From NCBI RefSeq assembly GCF_019312595.1, contig NZ_JAHWDQ010000001.1, positions 1 through 64,000 on the forward strand: a stretch of 64,000 bases of DNA. Direction: 5' to 3'. The first letter of the stretch is position 1; the number at the start of each line of letters is the position of its first letter. The notes below the pieces were generated by a model. It saw only the letters and a program-made list of their open reading frames with translations. It made no database searches and was not told the DNA's origin. The stretch is from Zhongshania aquimaris. Its GTDB lineage: Bacteria > Pseudomonadota > Gammaproteobacteria > Pseudomonadales > Spongiibacteraceae. This document shows positions 37,067 to 46,150 of this stretch, in pieces. The position numbers were made by a program, and so were the translations under genes.

Positions 37067-37097
37067 ATAAAAAAAGCCGCAAACGCGGCTTTTTTTA
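37067..37097. terminator. Bidirectional terminator
   Basis: AGCCGC-AAAC-GCGGCT is flanked by seven A on the left and seven T on the right, so it can act on both strands. It separates the DUF2970 gene from the convergent 39-residue gene. Confidence 0.88.
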
Positions 37098-37113
37098 TGA
37101 CGTCAACATGGTT

Positions 37114-37233
37114 CTAAGTCGGCATGCCTTGCAGCCAATATACAACAGTGCCGACAACGAGAACTAAAATAGCAACAGCGGCGCAGACATCAGCAAAATC
37201 GTCTTCACGCTGTTCTTGAGTTTGATCAGACAT
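37114..37233 (-). CDS. 39-residue single-helix membrane protein
   Basis: An ATG at 37233 preceded by GAGG gives a 39-residue peptide: a 15-residue acidic, Gln-rich start (MSDQTQEQREDDF) followed by one hydrophobic helix of about 19 residues and a short tail. The longer frame from 37335 has no ribosome site at its start. The family is unknown, but the clear SD sequence and the convergent terminator support a real gene. Confidence 0.6.
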   Translation of the reverse strand: MSDQTQEQREDDFADVCAAVAILVLVVGTVVYWLQGMPT

Positions 37234-37600
37234 GGGAGCCTCATAATACGAGTAAAAAGACGCCGAAGTTCGGCAGATAAATTCGACGACATTGTAGCAA
37301 AAAATACTTTCTTGGTTAGCTTTTATTCGCAGCAATAGGGATATTCGCAGATAATTAGGACTGCATGGGCAAATTAAATAGCGCCTGCCCCCTCCCGCAC
37401 TGCCGACTTACCAAGGGCTTACCTGAACACCGTATAAGCATTACCCACAAAATCAGTTAGCACATTGCCGCTTTACTCTTTACCATTACGGCCGTAAAAC
37501 GTGATCTCAGGTGATTTTCAGCGTAAAATGCGGAGCGTTTTTTTAAGCAGCGCAGCATAGCGCGCTACTACCCGCCAAAACTCTTTAGACAAAGGTTTCT
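37234..37600. other. 367-base intergenic region between divergent genes
   Basis: The gap separates the 39-residue gene from the sulfite reductase gene and should hold both promoters. A perfect hairpin GCCGAA-G-TTCGGC lies at 37262-37274, close to the small gene's leader. An A/T-rich promoter-like zone lies near 37495-37540. No frame of note, RNA gene or known operator was recognised. Confidence 0.4.
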
Positions 37601-39244
37601 ATGTACACTTACGACAACTTTGACCGTCAGATTGTCAGTCAGCGCGTCGCGCAGTTTCGCGATCAGACTCAGCGCTATCTCGATGGAAAAATAACGGATG
37701 AGCAATTTTTGCCACTGCGTTTGCAAAATGGCCTATACGTGCAGCGCCTTGCGCCCATGATGCGCATCGCTGTGCCCTATGGCACGTTAAACGCAAACCA
37801 ATTGCGTAAGCTTGCCCATATTAGCCGCAAATACGACAAAGGCTATGCGCATATCAGCACGCGTCAAAACGTGCAGTTAAACTGGCCAAAGCTGGAGGAA
37901 GTACCCGATATATTGGCTGAACTGCTCGAAGTTGAAATGCATGCCGTGCAAACCAGCGGTAATTGCATTCGCAATACGACTGCCGATCAATTTTCTGGCG
38001 TCGCGGCAGATGAGATTGAAGATGCCCGCCCGTATTGTGAAATCATTCGTCAGTGGTCAACCTTTCACCCCGAGTTTGCGTTCTTACCACGCAAATTTAA
38101 AATTGCGGTGTGCGGCTCAGAATCAGATCGCGCAGCTATAATGATGCACGACATCGGCTTGCAGATTACTCATGACGCTGAAGGCAAAACCGCGTTTAAG
38201 GTATTTGTCGGTGGCGGTTTGGGACGCACACCGGTTATCGGCAGCCTTATTCACGATAGTTTAGAACCTGAGCACCTGCTCACCTATCTCGAAGCCATAT
38301 TGCGGGTATACAATCAGCTCGGTCGTCGCGACAACAAATTTAAAGCTCGAATAAAAATCTTAGTGCGCGCGATGGGCGCCGAGGCGTTTAAAGCGGAAGT
38401 CGAAAAAGAGTGGGCACACATCAAGGATGGCGCGCTGAGCCTAACCGACGAAGAAATCGAGCGCGCCAAATCCTTTTTTGTACCGCCTAGCTACCAAACG
38501 CTAGCGCAAGAGGACATGCAGGCCCTCGCGCTAGAAAGTGCTGACTTTGCACGCTGGTTGCAACACAACACCCATGAACACAAGGTGTCTGGCTATCGTA
38601 TCGTTACCTTGGCGCTGAAGACCGTTGGCGTCGCACCAGGGGATATCACCGCTGAACAATTCGAAGCGGTTGCAGATCTATCTGAACGCTATGGCTTTGG
38701 TGAAATACGCAGCACCCACCAGCAAAACCTAGTATTGCCAGATGTAAAACAACGCGATCTTTTTGCACTCTGGAAAGAACTTGTCGCCCTAGAAGTTGCC
38801 TCTCCCACCGTAGGCACCCTAAATGACATTATTTGCTGCCCAGGCGGTGATTTCTGCTCTTTAGCCAATGCGAAATCGATACCTATCGCGGAAGCCATTC
38901 AGCGCCGCTTCGATGATATCGATTACGTATACGACCTCGGCGAGATTGAACTCAATATATCTGGATGCATGAACGCGTGTGGCCACCATCATATTGGAAA
39001 TATTGGAATATTGGGCGTAGACAAGAAAGGCCAAGAGTTTTATCAGGTGTCCCTTGGCGGTAGCCAAGGTTTAAATGCATCTATCGGTTCAATTCTCGGC
39101 CCATCCTTTGCGCAAGATCAAGTGCCGGATGTTATTGAAAAAGTATTGGAAACATATGTAAATCTACGCCAGCCAGAAGAACGCTTTTTAGATACATTCC
39201 GTCGCGTTGGCATTGACCCCTTCAAGGAGCGCGCCTATGCCTAA
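37601..39244 (+). CDS. cysI: Nitrite/sulfite reductase hemoprotein, CysI type
   Basis: This siroheme and 4Fe-4S enzyme of 547 residues reduces sulfite to sulfide for cysteine synthesis. The two ferredoxin-like half domains each begin with the expected sulfite-reductase pattern. The cofactor cysteines lie in CCPGGDFCSLANAKS and SGCMNACGHHH near 410-455. STRQNVQ (about 87) and STHQQNL (about 368) supply substrate- or siroheme-contact residues. The end overlaps the DUF934 gene by eight bases. No flavoprotein CysJ is nearby, as is usual for this ferredoxin- or NADPH-independent form. Confidence 0.9.
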   Translation: MYTYDNFDRQIVSQRVAQFRDQTQRYLDGKITDEQFLPLRLQNGLYVQRLAPMMRIAVPYGTLNANQLRKLAHISRKYDKGYAHISTRQNVQLNWPKLEEVPDILAELLEVEMHAVQTSGNCIRNTTADQFSGVAADEIEDARPYCEIIRQWSTFHPEFAFLPRKFKIAVCGSESDRAAIMMHDIGLQITHDAEGKTAFKVFVGGGLGRTPVIGSLIHDSLEPEHLLTYLEAILRVYNQLGRRDNKFKARIKILVRAMGAEAFKAEVEKEWAHIKDGALSLTDEEIERAKSFFVPPSYQTLAQEDMQALALESADFARWLQHNTHEHKVSGYRIVTLALKTVGVAPGDITAEQFEAVADLSERYGFGEIRSTHQQNLVLPDVKQRDLFALWKELVALEVASPTVGTLNDIICCPGGDFCSLANAKSIPIAEAIQRRFDDIDYVYDLGEIELNISGCMNACGHHHIGNIGILGVDKKGQEFYQVSLGGSQGLNASIGSILGPSFAQDQVPDVIEKVLETYVNLRQPEERFLDTFRRVGIDPFKERAYA

Positions 39245-39716
39245 GATTATTAAAGACCAACAAATTTGTGACGATAGTTGGCAAGTATGGCGCGACACTG
39301 AGACCCTTCCAGAAACCGCTGGGTACATTGTTCCTTTGAGCTTATGGCTGAGCAACAAGGAAGCCCTCAAGTCTATGGGTGATGTTGCTGTCTTTCTTGC
39401 CAGCGATGAATCACCAAAAGCGCTTGGCAATGACGTAAACGAGCTAGGCCTTATCGCAGTGGATTTTCCGAAATTTGCTGACGGCCGTGGCTTTTCCTAT
39501 GGCCGCGAATTGCGCGAGCAATTAGGTTTTACGGGCGACTTGCGAGCAATAGGCGACTTCATTCGCGATCAACTGTATTTCCTTAATCGCTGCGGCTTCA
39601 ATAGCTTTGCGTTGGAGACCGCTGACCTTGAAGAGTCGCTGGCAAGCTTCCAGGATTTTTCTGAGTCATACCAAGTGGGCATCGATCAAAAGCTGCCACT
39701 GTTTCGCCGCCGCTAA
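39237..39716 (+). CDS. DUF934 protein, sulfite reductase partner
   Basis: The 159-residue product (ATG at 39237, within the cysI stop region) belongs to DUF934, found almost always next to this type of cysI. The family motif DFPKFADGRGFSYGRELREQ, quoted here as FPKFADGRGFS near 75, is present. It is thought to help sulfite reduction, perhaps as an electron-transfer or assembly partner, but the mechanism is unproven. An earlier in-frame start at 39207 would overlap cysI more deeply. A terminator follows. Confidence 0.85.
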   Translation: MPKIIKDQQICDDSWQVWRDTETLPETAGYIVPLSLWLSNKEALKSMGDVAVFLASDESPKALGNDVNELGLIAVDFPKFADGRGFSYGRELREQLGFTGDLRAIGDFIRDQLYFLNRCGFNSFALETADLEESLASFQDFSESYQVGIDQKLPLFRRR

Positions 39717-39741
39717 ATACCCATATTGTAAGTGAAGCCAC

Positions 39742-39769
39742 AATGCCGTCTAAATGACGGCATTTTTTA
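39742..39769 (+). terminator. Rho-independent terminator after cysI-DUF934
   Basis: AATGCCGTC-TAAAT-GACGGCATT is a nine-base perfect stem followed by a T-rich run. It ends the cysI operon before the antiporter gene. Confidence 0.88.
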
Positions 39770-39840
39770 TTTCCAGTATTGTTTCGTAGCGCCAGCCTGT
39801 GTGATGATGCTTTTTCCGCCACACATTGAGGGAATCACGC

Positions 39841-41007
39841 GTGGACGCCAGCCTGACCTCATCTTTTTTTATGATATTCAGCGGTGCGGCGGTACTTGCG
39901 TCAATCGCCCTTTACACAAGACAACCGCTATTAATCGCCTACATTGCCTTGGGTGCCATCATCGGTCCCTATGGAACTGGCTGGGTCACTGATTTAAAGC
40001 TGCTCGCCGAAATTGCCGAATTTGGCATTATTTTTTTGCTGTTTCTGCTCGGCTTGGATATGCAACCCAAAGCCTTGCTAAGCACCCTGAAAAAAGCGAC
40101 GGTGGTTGCGCTTGCAAGCTCCCTCGCGTTTGCCGCCATTGGCTTTGTACTCGCCTACAATTTTGGCTTTAGCATGACAGAAAGCCTTATTGTCGGCGCA
40201 GCGATGATGTTTTCTAGCACCATCATCGGCATAAAACTCCTGCCAACAACTGCGCTTCATCATCGTCACACGGGCGAACTGATGGTGGGCTTACTACTAT
40301 TACAAGACATAATCGCGATTTTTGTGTTACTCGTTTTATTCAGTATGAGTCAGGGTGAATTTTCATTCACCAATTTACTGACCACGCTTGCCGCCCTTCC
40401 CGCAATGATTTTATTTGCCTTCGGTTCAGTTCGCTATGTGTTGTTACCAATGCTTATGCGCTTTGACCGGTTCCACGAATATATATTTCTACTGGCAATT
40501 GGCTGGTGCTTGGGTATGAGCGAGGCCGCACATGCGCTGGGACTATCTGCAGAAATTGGCGCTTTTTTGGCTGGTATCAGTTTGGCAACAAGTCCAATTT
40601 CACAATACATCGCAATCAGCCTAAAACCATTGAGGGACTTTTTCTTAATTTTATTTTTCTTTTCACTTGGTGCACGCTTCGACTTAAGTCTACTTTCCGC
40701 AATCCTTTTACCTGCGGTGATACTTGCCGGCCTCGTCCTCACCTTAAAACCGATCATTTTCCGCTACCTCATTCACGGTATGAGTGAGACTAAAAAACTA
40801 GCGTGGGATCTCGGGTTTCGCATGGGGCAGATTAGTGAGTTCTCATTGTTAATTGCCTATGTGGCAGCGGAAATGGTGTTAATTGGGCAGGAGGCATCAC
40901 ACTTAATTCAGGCCACCGCTATTATTAGCTTTGTCGTTTCCTCGTATATTGTGGTGTTTAACTACCCTACGCCCATCGGGATTTCAGATAAATTGCGGCG
41001 AGACTAA
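39841..41007 (+). CDS. Kef/CPA2-type monovalent cation:proton antiporter, membrane domain only
   Basis: With the GTG at 39841 (GAGGG nine bases upstream) the protein has 388 residues and about 12 membrane helices of the Na_H_exchanger fold. EFGIIFLLFLLGLDMQP near 60 and GLSAEIGAFLAGI near 235 are characteristic, the latter holding an acidic residue for ion exchange. The C-terminal RCK/TrkA-N domain of KefB/KefC is missing, so regulation by nucleotides or glutathione conjugates as in KefC is not expected. An in-frame TTG at 39826 is less likely. Confidence 0.85.
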   Translation: MDASLTSSFFMIFSGAAVLASIALYTRQPLLIAYIALGAIIGPYGTGWVTDLKLLAEIAEFGIIFLLFLLGLDMQPKALLSTLKKATVVALASSLAFAAIGFVLAYNFGFSMTESLIVGAAMMFSSTIIGIKLLPTTALHHRHTGELMVGLLLLQDIIAIFVLLVLFSMSQGEFSFTNLLTTLAALPAMILFAFGSVRYVLLPMLMRFDRFHEYIFLLAIGWCLGMSEAAHALGLSAEIGAFLAGISLATSPISQYIAISLKPLRDFFLILFFFSLGARFDLSLLSAILLPAVILAGLVLTLKPIIFRYLIHGMSETKKLAWDLGFRMGQISEFSLLIAYVAAEMVLIGQEASHLIQATAIISFVVSSYIVVFNYPTPIGISDKLRRD

Positions 41008-41025
41008 TCTCTCGCCGCGTATTTT

Positions 41026-41595
41026 TTACTGAAATACCACCGAGAAAGTGACGGGCACAACCAAATCAATATTTTGCAACCCAGCCAAACTGCGAAGCTT
41101 ACCGATACCAGGCGCTAGTTCGAAGCTATTGGCACTAATAAACGCTGGCGAGCTTGTTGCCGCATGGAAGCTTTCATCGCTACGCTTGGTGACAATCACC
41201 TCGAAAACGACAGGCGCCGTCTTACCGTGAAGCTTAAGCTCACCCCGTAATTCAATATTTTTTTGCTCCCCGACAGCCATGGCATTTAAGTTCGCCATTT
41301 CGACCGTTGCGCTATATGTCGCGCTTGGAAATTTATCAATCTGAAACAAGTGCTCGCGCATGCGATCGTTTCGAATATCGATACCAGTTTCTACGCTAGA
41401 CAAATCAACAATTAACTCTGCTTTACCGGTGGCGTCATCAATACTGCCGGTCAGTGATGAGAAACTCATCAACTCTGCTACCGCGTCGTTTTTGACCGTT
41501 ACAAAATTTAAAACCGACGCCTCTTTGACTAGTTCAAGTGCATTCAGCCCGCCCATCGGAAGTAATAAGGCTAAGGCACATACTAGTTTTTTCAT
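41026..41595 (-). CDS. YceI-family periplasmic protein
   Basis: The 189-residue precursor has a signal peptide (MKKLVCALALLLPMGGLNA) and a YceI-type lipocalin-like barrel, seen in segments such as IDIRNDRMREHLFQIDKFP (core MREHLFQIDKFP) and LRGELKLHGKTAPVVFEV. Family members bind polyisoprenoids or similar lipids and are often induced by stress or base. The gene is convergent with the antiporter. Confidence 0.88.
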   Translation of the reverse strand: MKKLVCALALLLPMGGLNALELVKEASVLNFVTVKNDAVAELMSFSSLTGSIDDATGKAELIVDLSSVETGIDIRNDRMREHLFQIDKFPSATYSATVEMANLNAMAVGEQKNIELRGELKLHGKTAPVVFEVIVTKRSDESFHAATSSPAFISANSFELAPGIGKLRSLAGLQNIDLVVPVTFSVVFQ

Positions 41596-41739
41596 GACTA
41601 ACTCCTTTTGCTTTTGCAGTGTTTAAATAACTTATAACAAATACTAAGCTCAAAACGGATAAATACAGAAATTTATTTTATATGAACAGTTGTGACCTTT
41701 GAGATCAAAAACTATTCCATAAAACAGCTTTAAACAGGC

Positions 41740-41770
41740 AAAAAAAAGCCCGGTTTTTATACCGGGCTTA
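41740..41770 (-). terminator. Terminator after etfA
   Basis: AAGCCCGGT-ATAAAA-ACCGGGCTT is a nine-base perfect stem with a six-base loop; on the minus strand a run of T follows it. It lies 20 bases beyond the etfA stop. Confidence 0.88.
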
Positions 41771-41793
41771 TTTCACTGCATGTTTGCAATTGT

Positions 41794-42723
41794 TTACAGG
41801 CTTGAATCTAGCTCTGGAACAGCGTCAAACAAATCTGCAACTAGACCGTAATCTGCAACCTGGAAGATCGGCGCATCTTCGTCTTTGTTAATAGCAACAA
41901 TGACTTTCGAGTCTTTCATACCGGCCAAATGCTGTATCGCGCCAGAAATACCAACGGCAATATACAAGCCAGGAGCAACGATTTTACCAGTCTGACCGAC
42001 CTGCATATCGTTAGGTACAAAGCCTGCATCAACAGCTGCGCGTGAAGCACCCACCGCTGCACCAAGCTTGTCAGCCAAAGAATACAACATAGCGAAGTTG
42101 TCGCCATTTTGCATGCCGCGACCACCAGATACGACAATGCCTGCTGCAGTCAGTTCTGGGCGATCGCTCTTAGCAACTTCTTCACGAACGTAGCTTGACT
42201 TACCAGCATCATGCGCGCTCGCAACTGCTTCTACCGATGCACTACCACCCTCTGCAGCAACTGCGTCGAAAGCAGTGGTACGAACAGTAATGACCTTAAT
42301 CGCATCAGAAGACTGGACGGTTGCAATTACGTTACCTGCGTAGATTGGACGCTTGAACGTGTCTGCGCTTTCAACCGAGATAATTTCAGAAATTTGCGCA
42401 ACATCTAGCAGTGCAGCAGCACGCGGTAAGGTGTTTTTACCGTTAGTCGTTGCTGGCGCTAAAATGTAGCCATAGTCTTTGCCAAGCTCAGCTACCAAAA
42501 GGCTCACATTTTCAGCGAGTTGGTGACCGTAGGCAGCATTGTCAGCAACTAGCACTTTGCTAACGCCTTCAATCTTAGCCGCCGCTTCCGCAGCAGCGCC
42601 ACAAGCCTCACCAGCAACAAGAACAGTAATGTCGCCACCAATTGCTTTTGCAGCAGCAACTGTATTTAACGTAGCGCCTTTAATAGAGGCGTTATCGTGT
42701 TCTGCAAGAATTAAAATACTCAT
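41794..42723 (-). CDS. etfA: Electron transfer flavoprotein alpha subunit
   Basis: EtfA holds most of the FAD-binding site of the ETF heterodimer, which takes electrons from acyl-CoA dehydrogenases. The 309-residue protein has an N-terminal ETF domain and the C-terminal FAD domain with VSGGRGMQ near 200, the SRAAVDAGF loop, [24 protein letters not shown] (core [12 protein letters not shown]) and [10 protein letters not shown]. It overlaps the etfB stop by one base and is its operon partner. Confidence 0.96.
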   Translation of the reverse strand: MSILILAEHDNASIKGATLNTVAAAKAIGGDITVLVAGEACGAAAEAAAKIEGVSKVLVADNAAYGHQLAENVSLLVAELGKDYGYILAPATTNGKNTLPRAAALLDVAQISEIISVESADTFKRPIYAGNVIATVQSSDAIKVITVRTTAFDAVAAEGGSASVEAVASAHDAGKSSYVREEVAKSDRPELTAAGIVVSGGRGMQNGDNFAMLYSLADKLGAAVGASRAAVDAGFVPNDMQVGQTGKIVAPGLYIAVGISGAIQHLAGMKDSKVIVAINKDEDAPIFQVADYGLVADLFDAVPELDSSL

Positions 42724-43472
42724 CAGATTACTTTCGCCTCGTTTTTCAGCTTATCAACAAGTTCAGCAACGTCTGCAACTTTAATACCCGCTTGACGTTC
42801 TGCAGGCGGCTCAACCTTCAAGGTGGTCACTCGAGGAGCCACTTCAACACCTAGCTCTTCTGGTGTCATAGTGTCTAAAGGCTTCTTCTTTGCCTTCATA
42901 ATATTTGGCAGCGATGCGTAACGTGGCTCATTCAAGCGCAGGTCAGTTGTTACAACCGCAGGCAATGCCAATTTAACAACCTGTGAGCCGCTATCAACTT
43001 CACGGGTAACAGTAACGCTATCGCCTTCAACAACGACTTCTGACGCAAATGTACCCTGCGACATGCCAGTTAATGCAGCCAGCATTTGTCCAGTTTGATT
43101 GTTATCGCCATCGATAGCCTGTTTGCCAAGAATAACCATTTTTGGCTCTTCTTTGTCGACAACGGCTTTCAGCAATTTAGCGATCGCTAAAGGCTGAACT
43201 TCAACGTCTGTCTCTACCAAAATACCGCGATCAGCGCCCAAGGCCAAAGCAGTACGAATCTGCTCTTGGCATACTTTAGCACCAATTGAGACAGCAACTA
43301 TTTCAGTTACCACGCCTTTTTCTTTCAGACGTACGGCCTCTTCAATGGCAATTTCGCAAAATGGATTAATAGCCATTTTTACATTATTCAGATCAACGCC
43401 AGTACCGTCCGATTTCGGACGTACTTTTACGTTGTAGTCAACTACTCGTTTGACAGCAACCAGAACCTTCAT
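42723..43472 (-). CDS. etfB: Electron transfer flavoprotein beta subunit
   Basis: EtfB carries AMP and the recognition loop that docks ETF to dehydrogenases. The 249-residue protein begins [15 protein letters not shown] and includes [12 protein letters not shown] near 36, [19 protein letters not shown] (core [10 protein letters not shown]) near 120 for AMP/FAD contact, and [21 protein letters not shown] (core [11 protein letters not shown]) near 178, the latter containing the recognition loop. It is the first gene of the etfBA operon. Confidence 0.96.
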   Translation of the reverse strand: MKVLVAVKRVVDYNVKVRPKSDGTGVDLNNVKMAINPFCEIAIEEAVRLKEKGVVTEIVAVSIGAKVCQEQIRTALALGADRGILVETDVEVQPLAIAKLLKAVVDKEEPKMVILGKQAIDGDNNQTGQMLAALTGMSQGTFASEVVVEGDSVTVTREVDSGSQVVKLALPAVVTTDLRLNEPRYASLPNIMKAKKKPLDTMTPEELGVEVAPRVTTLKVEPPAERQAGIKVADVAELVDKLKNEAKVI

Positions 43473-43860
43473 GGATTCCCCAGTACACGCGTAAATTAAT
43501 AGGAATGGCTTTATATCCCTACGCTGTGGAACGATTAATCAGTCCCATCCGGATAAAGCCCCTTTTCAAAGCGCCGTTATATTGACGCTTATAAGACCTA
43601 AGGTCAATAAAAGCAGTATATTCACGACACGAATAACAACTATCCGAAAGCGAATCTTATTTTGATGCAAGCTTAATAAGGTTTTGTTTAAAAAAGGTTT
43701 TTTTTACTGTATCTACGGAAACAATAAGAAATAAGTAAGGAATTAAAGCAGTGCTAAAGTAGCGTTTTAAGGGCTCAAGTTTTATAATTCGCGCTTTCCA
43801 TCAGTGATTAATGCCCCAAAATAAGGGCAATGCTGGTAATGCATACAGAGGAGAGAGTCT
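43473..43860. other. 388-base divergent regulatory region of etfBA and ETF:quinone oxidoreductase
   Basis: Both ETF partners are transcribed away from this region. It contains a perfect small palindrome GACCT-A-AGGTC (43595-43605) inside a wider TTGAC...GTCAA inverted pair (43582-43607), placed where an etfB promoter could lie. A long A/T tract runs from about 43680 to 43720. A strong ribosome site (GAGGAGAG) precedes the GTG at 43861. No gene or RNA family was recognised. Confidence 0.45.
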
Positions 43861-45513
43861 GTGGAACGCGAATCAATGGAGTTTGACGTCCTAATCGTTG
43901 GGGCTGGTCCCGCCGGTTTAGCTGCGGCGTGTAAAATTCGTCAGTTAAGCGAAAGCACCGGAAAGGATATCAGCGTTTGCGTTGTAGAAAAAGGCTCAGA
44001 AGTCGGCGCCCATATCTTGTCAGGTGCGGTTTTTGAACCCACTGCTCTGAACGAGCTATTCCCAGACTGGAAAGAAAAAGGCGCCCCGCTCAATACGCCG
44101 GTCACTGGTGACGACATTTACTATATGACCAGTGCGGAGAAAGCGATCAAAGTTCCTGGTTTTGCCGTCCCTAAAACCATGCACAATGAAGGCAACTACA
44201 TTATTAGCCTTGGTAATTTGTGCCGCTGGATGGCAGAGCAAGCCGAGGGGATGGGTGCGGAAATATACCCTGGATTCGCAGCTGCAGATGTACTATTCCA
44301 TGAAGACGGCAGTGTAAAGGGTGTTGTTACTGGCGATATGGGTATTGCTGAAGATGGCAGCCATAAAGACAGCTATATGCCAGGCATGGAACTTCACGCC
44401 AAATACACACTATTCGCAGAAGGGTGCCGCGGCCACCTTGGCAAGCGCCTGATGGAAAAGTTTGACCTGAATGCCGGCAAAGACCCCCAGCATTACGGCA
44501 TTGGTATTAAAGAGCTTTGGAAAATCGATCCAGCCAAGCACGAAGAAGGCAAAGTAATGCATGCCGCAGGCTGGCCTCTTGCTGAAAATGGTGCGGCTGG
44601 TGGTAGCTTCCTTTACCACATTGAAGACAATCAAGTGTCGATTGGTTTGATTACCGATCTTTGCTACGACAACCCATACTTATCGCCCTTTGAAGAATTT
44701 CAACGCTTTAAAAAGCACCCTAAGGTAATGCAATACTTAGAAGGTGGTGAGCGTATTTCTTATGGCGCCCGCGCCATCGCCAAAGGTGGTTTGCAGTCAC
44801 TACCCAAAATGACCTTCCCCGGCGGCTTACTGATTGGCTGTGATGCCGGCACGCTGAACTTTGCCAAAATTAAAGGCAGCCACACGGCGATGAAATCAGG
44901 CATGATTGCCGCGGAAGTAGTTCACAAGGCAATCACCGAGAACGAAGCCACCGGCGCAGAATTAAGCGAATATACCACGGCCTTCGAAGCCTCGTCAGTT
45001 TACAAAGAGCTCTACGAGCAACGTAACTTTGGTCCAGCACAGCACAAATTGGGCAACTTTTTTGGCTCAGCTTACGCCTTCCTTGATCTTAATATCTTTG
45101 GTGGTAAGTTGCCGTGGACATTAAGTGACACCCACCCTGACCATGCAGAAATGAAGCCTGCGGCGGAATCGAAGAAGATTACTTATCCCAAGCCGGATAA
45201 TAAAATCACCTTTGACCGTTTAACCTCTGTCTTCTTGTCAAACACGAATCACGAAGAAGACCAGCCCTGCCATCTGACCCTGAAAGATCCAGCGCTACCT
45301 ATTCGTGACAATTTACCGAAATATGCCGAGCCCGCTCAACGCTACTGTCCGGCGGGCGTTTATGAAGTGATTGAAGATGAAAATGGACCGCGCTTTCAGA
45401 TCAACGGTCAAAACTGTGTCCACTGTAAAACCTGTGATATTAAAGACCCCGCTCAGAATATTGTGTGGGTCACACCTGAAGGTTTGGGTGGTCCCAACTA
45501 TCCCAATATGTAA
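43861..45513 (+). CDS. Electron transfer flavoprotein:ubiquinone oxidoreductase
   Basis: This inner-membrane enzyme passes electrons from ETF to ubiquinone. The 550-residue protein has an N-terminal FAD motif VGAGPAGLAAA near 15, further FAD contacts in GCDAGTLN near 322, membrane-associated segments, and a C-terminal 4Fe-4S domain with CPAGVYEV and CVHCKTCDIKDP. The GTG at 43861 follows GAGGAGAG; an internal ATG at 43876 would remove five residues. It is divergent from etfBA and links fatty-acid oxidation by FadBA to respiration. Confidence 0.95.
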   Translation: MERESMEFDVLIVGAGPAGLAAACKIRQLSESTGKDISVCVVEKGSEVGAHILSGAVFEPTALNELFPDWKEKGAPLNTPVTGDDIYYMTSAEKAIKVPGFAVPKTMHNEGNYIISLGNLCRWMAEQAEGMGAEIYPGFAAADVLFHEDGSVKGVVTGDMGIAEDGSHKDSYMPGMELHAKYTLFAEGCRGHLGKRLMEKFDLNAGKDPQHYGIGIKELWKIDPAKHEEGKVMHAAGWPLAENGAAGGSFLYHIEDNQVSIGLITDLCYDNPYLSPFEEFQRFKKHPKVMQYLEGGERISYGARAIAKGGLQSLPKMTFPGGLLIGCDAGTLNFAKIKGSHTAMKSGMIAAEVVHKAITENEATGAELSEYTTAFEASSVYKELYEQRNFGPAQHKLGNFFGSAYAFLDLNIFGGKLPWTLSDTHPDHAEMKPAAESKKITYPKPDNKITFDRLTSVFLSNTNHEEDQPCHLTLKDPALPIRDNLPKYAEPAQRYCPAGVYEVIEDENGPRFQINGQNCVHCKTCDIKDPAQNIVWVTPEGLGGPNYPNM

Positions 45514-45516
45514 TTA

Positions 45517-45547
45517 AAAAGGGCAGCTTAAGCTGCCCTTTTTTTAT
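45517..45547. terminator. Bidirectional terminator after ETF:quinone oxidoreductase
   Basis: AAGGGCAGCT-TA-AGCTGCCCTT has five A before and seven T after. It lies between convergent genes, so it can serve both. Confidence 0.9.
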
Positions 45548-45580
45548 TTTAAACCGTTCAAATATTGCGCTAAACCGGTT

Positions 45581-46120
45581 TTATACGCTACCAAGCTCAA
45601 ACTCAGCCCCACCTGCTTCCAACACTAAATACTCATTTTTACACTCAGCCATTTCTACTAATTTATAAAAACTGGCTCTATTAATTCTAGCTTGTAGGCC
45701 GTGGGACAAATGCACAGAGGGTTTAGGCTCCTGTGTAACAGGGTCAATATCCACCACTAAAGGATGCTCCGCACCAAGCTCGAACCAAGTATCCACATTA
45801 GTTTTCAGCACAATACGCTGGCCGGAGCTTAAATCACTACACTCAAAATCGATGATTAACAGGGGAAGGTCTTCAACCGTGACTCGCCATTTTTCAACAG
45901 GCGTTACTAAATAATATTCGCCATCATTTTCGCGGCGCAATATTGAGGAAAAAAGTTTGACTAATTTATGGCGCTTTATCTCACCACCCTCATGAATCCA
46001 GCGACCATCCGCTTTTATCACGATATCAATATCACCACTCAACTCCGGATGCCATTTATCAATAGGGGGCGCACCGCGTTGATCACGCAATAAGGTTTCT
46101 ATACTCGATAATGTCGCCAC
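45581..46120 (-). CDS. DUF1285-family protein
   Basis: The protein of about 179 residues matches DUF1285: PPIDKWHPELSGDIDI near 19, IKADGRWIHEGGEI, HKLVKLFSSILRRE and YYLVTPVEKWRV. The family has a solved fold but no known function; the residues recur in many proteobacteria. A TTG at 46123 and a GTG at 46120 are both possible starts behind GGAGGGGG; I favour the GTG by spacing. It follows serA by about 30 bases. Confidence 0.82.
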   Translation of the reverse strand: MATLSSIETLLRDQRGAPPIDKWHPELSGDIDIVIKADGRWIHEGGEIKRHKLVKLFSSILRRENDGEYYLVTPVEKWRVTVEDLPLLIIDFECSDLSSGQRIVLKTNVDTWFELGAEHPLVVDIDPVTQEPKPSVHLSHGLQARINRASFYKLVEMAECKNEYLVLEAGGAEFELGSV

Positions 46121-46150
46121 CAATCCCCCTCCTACTCTTATAAGTAGTAA

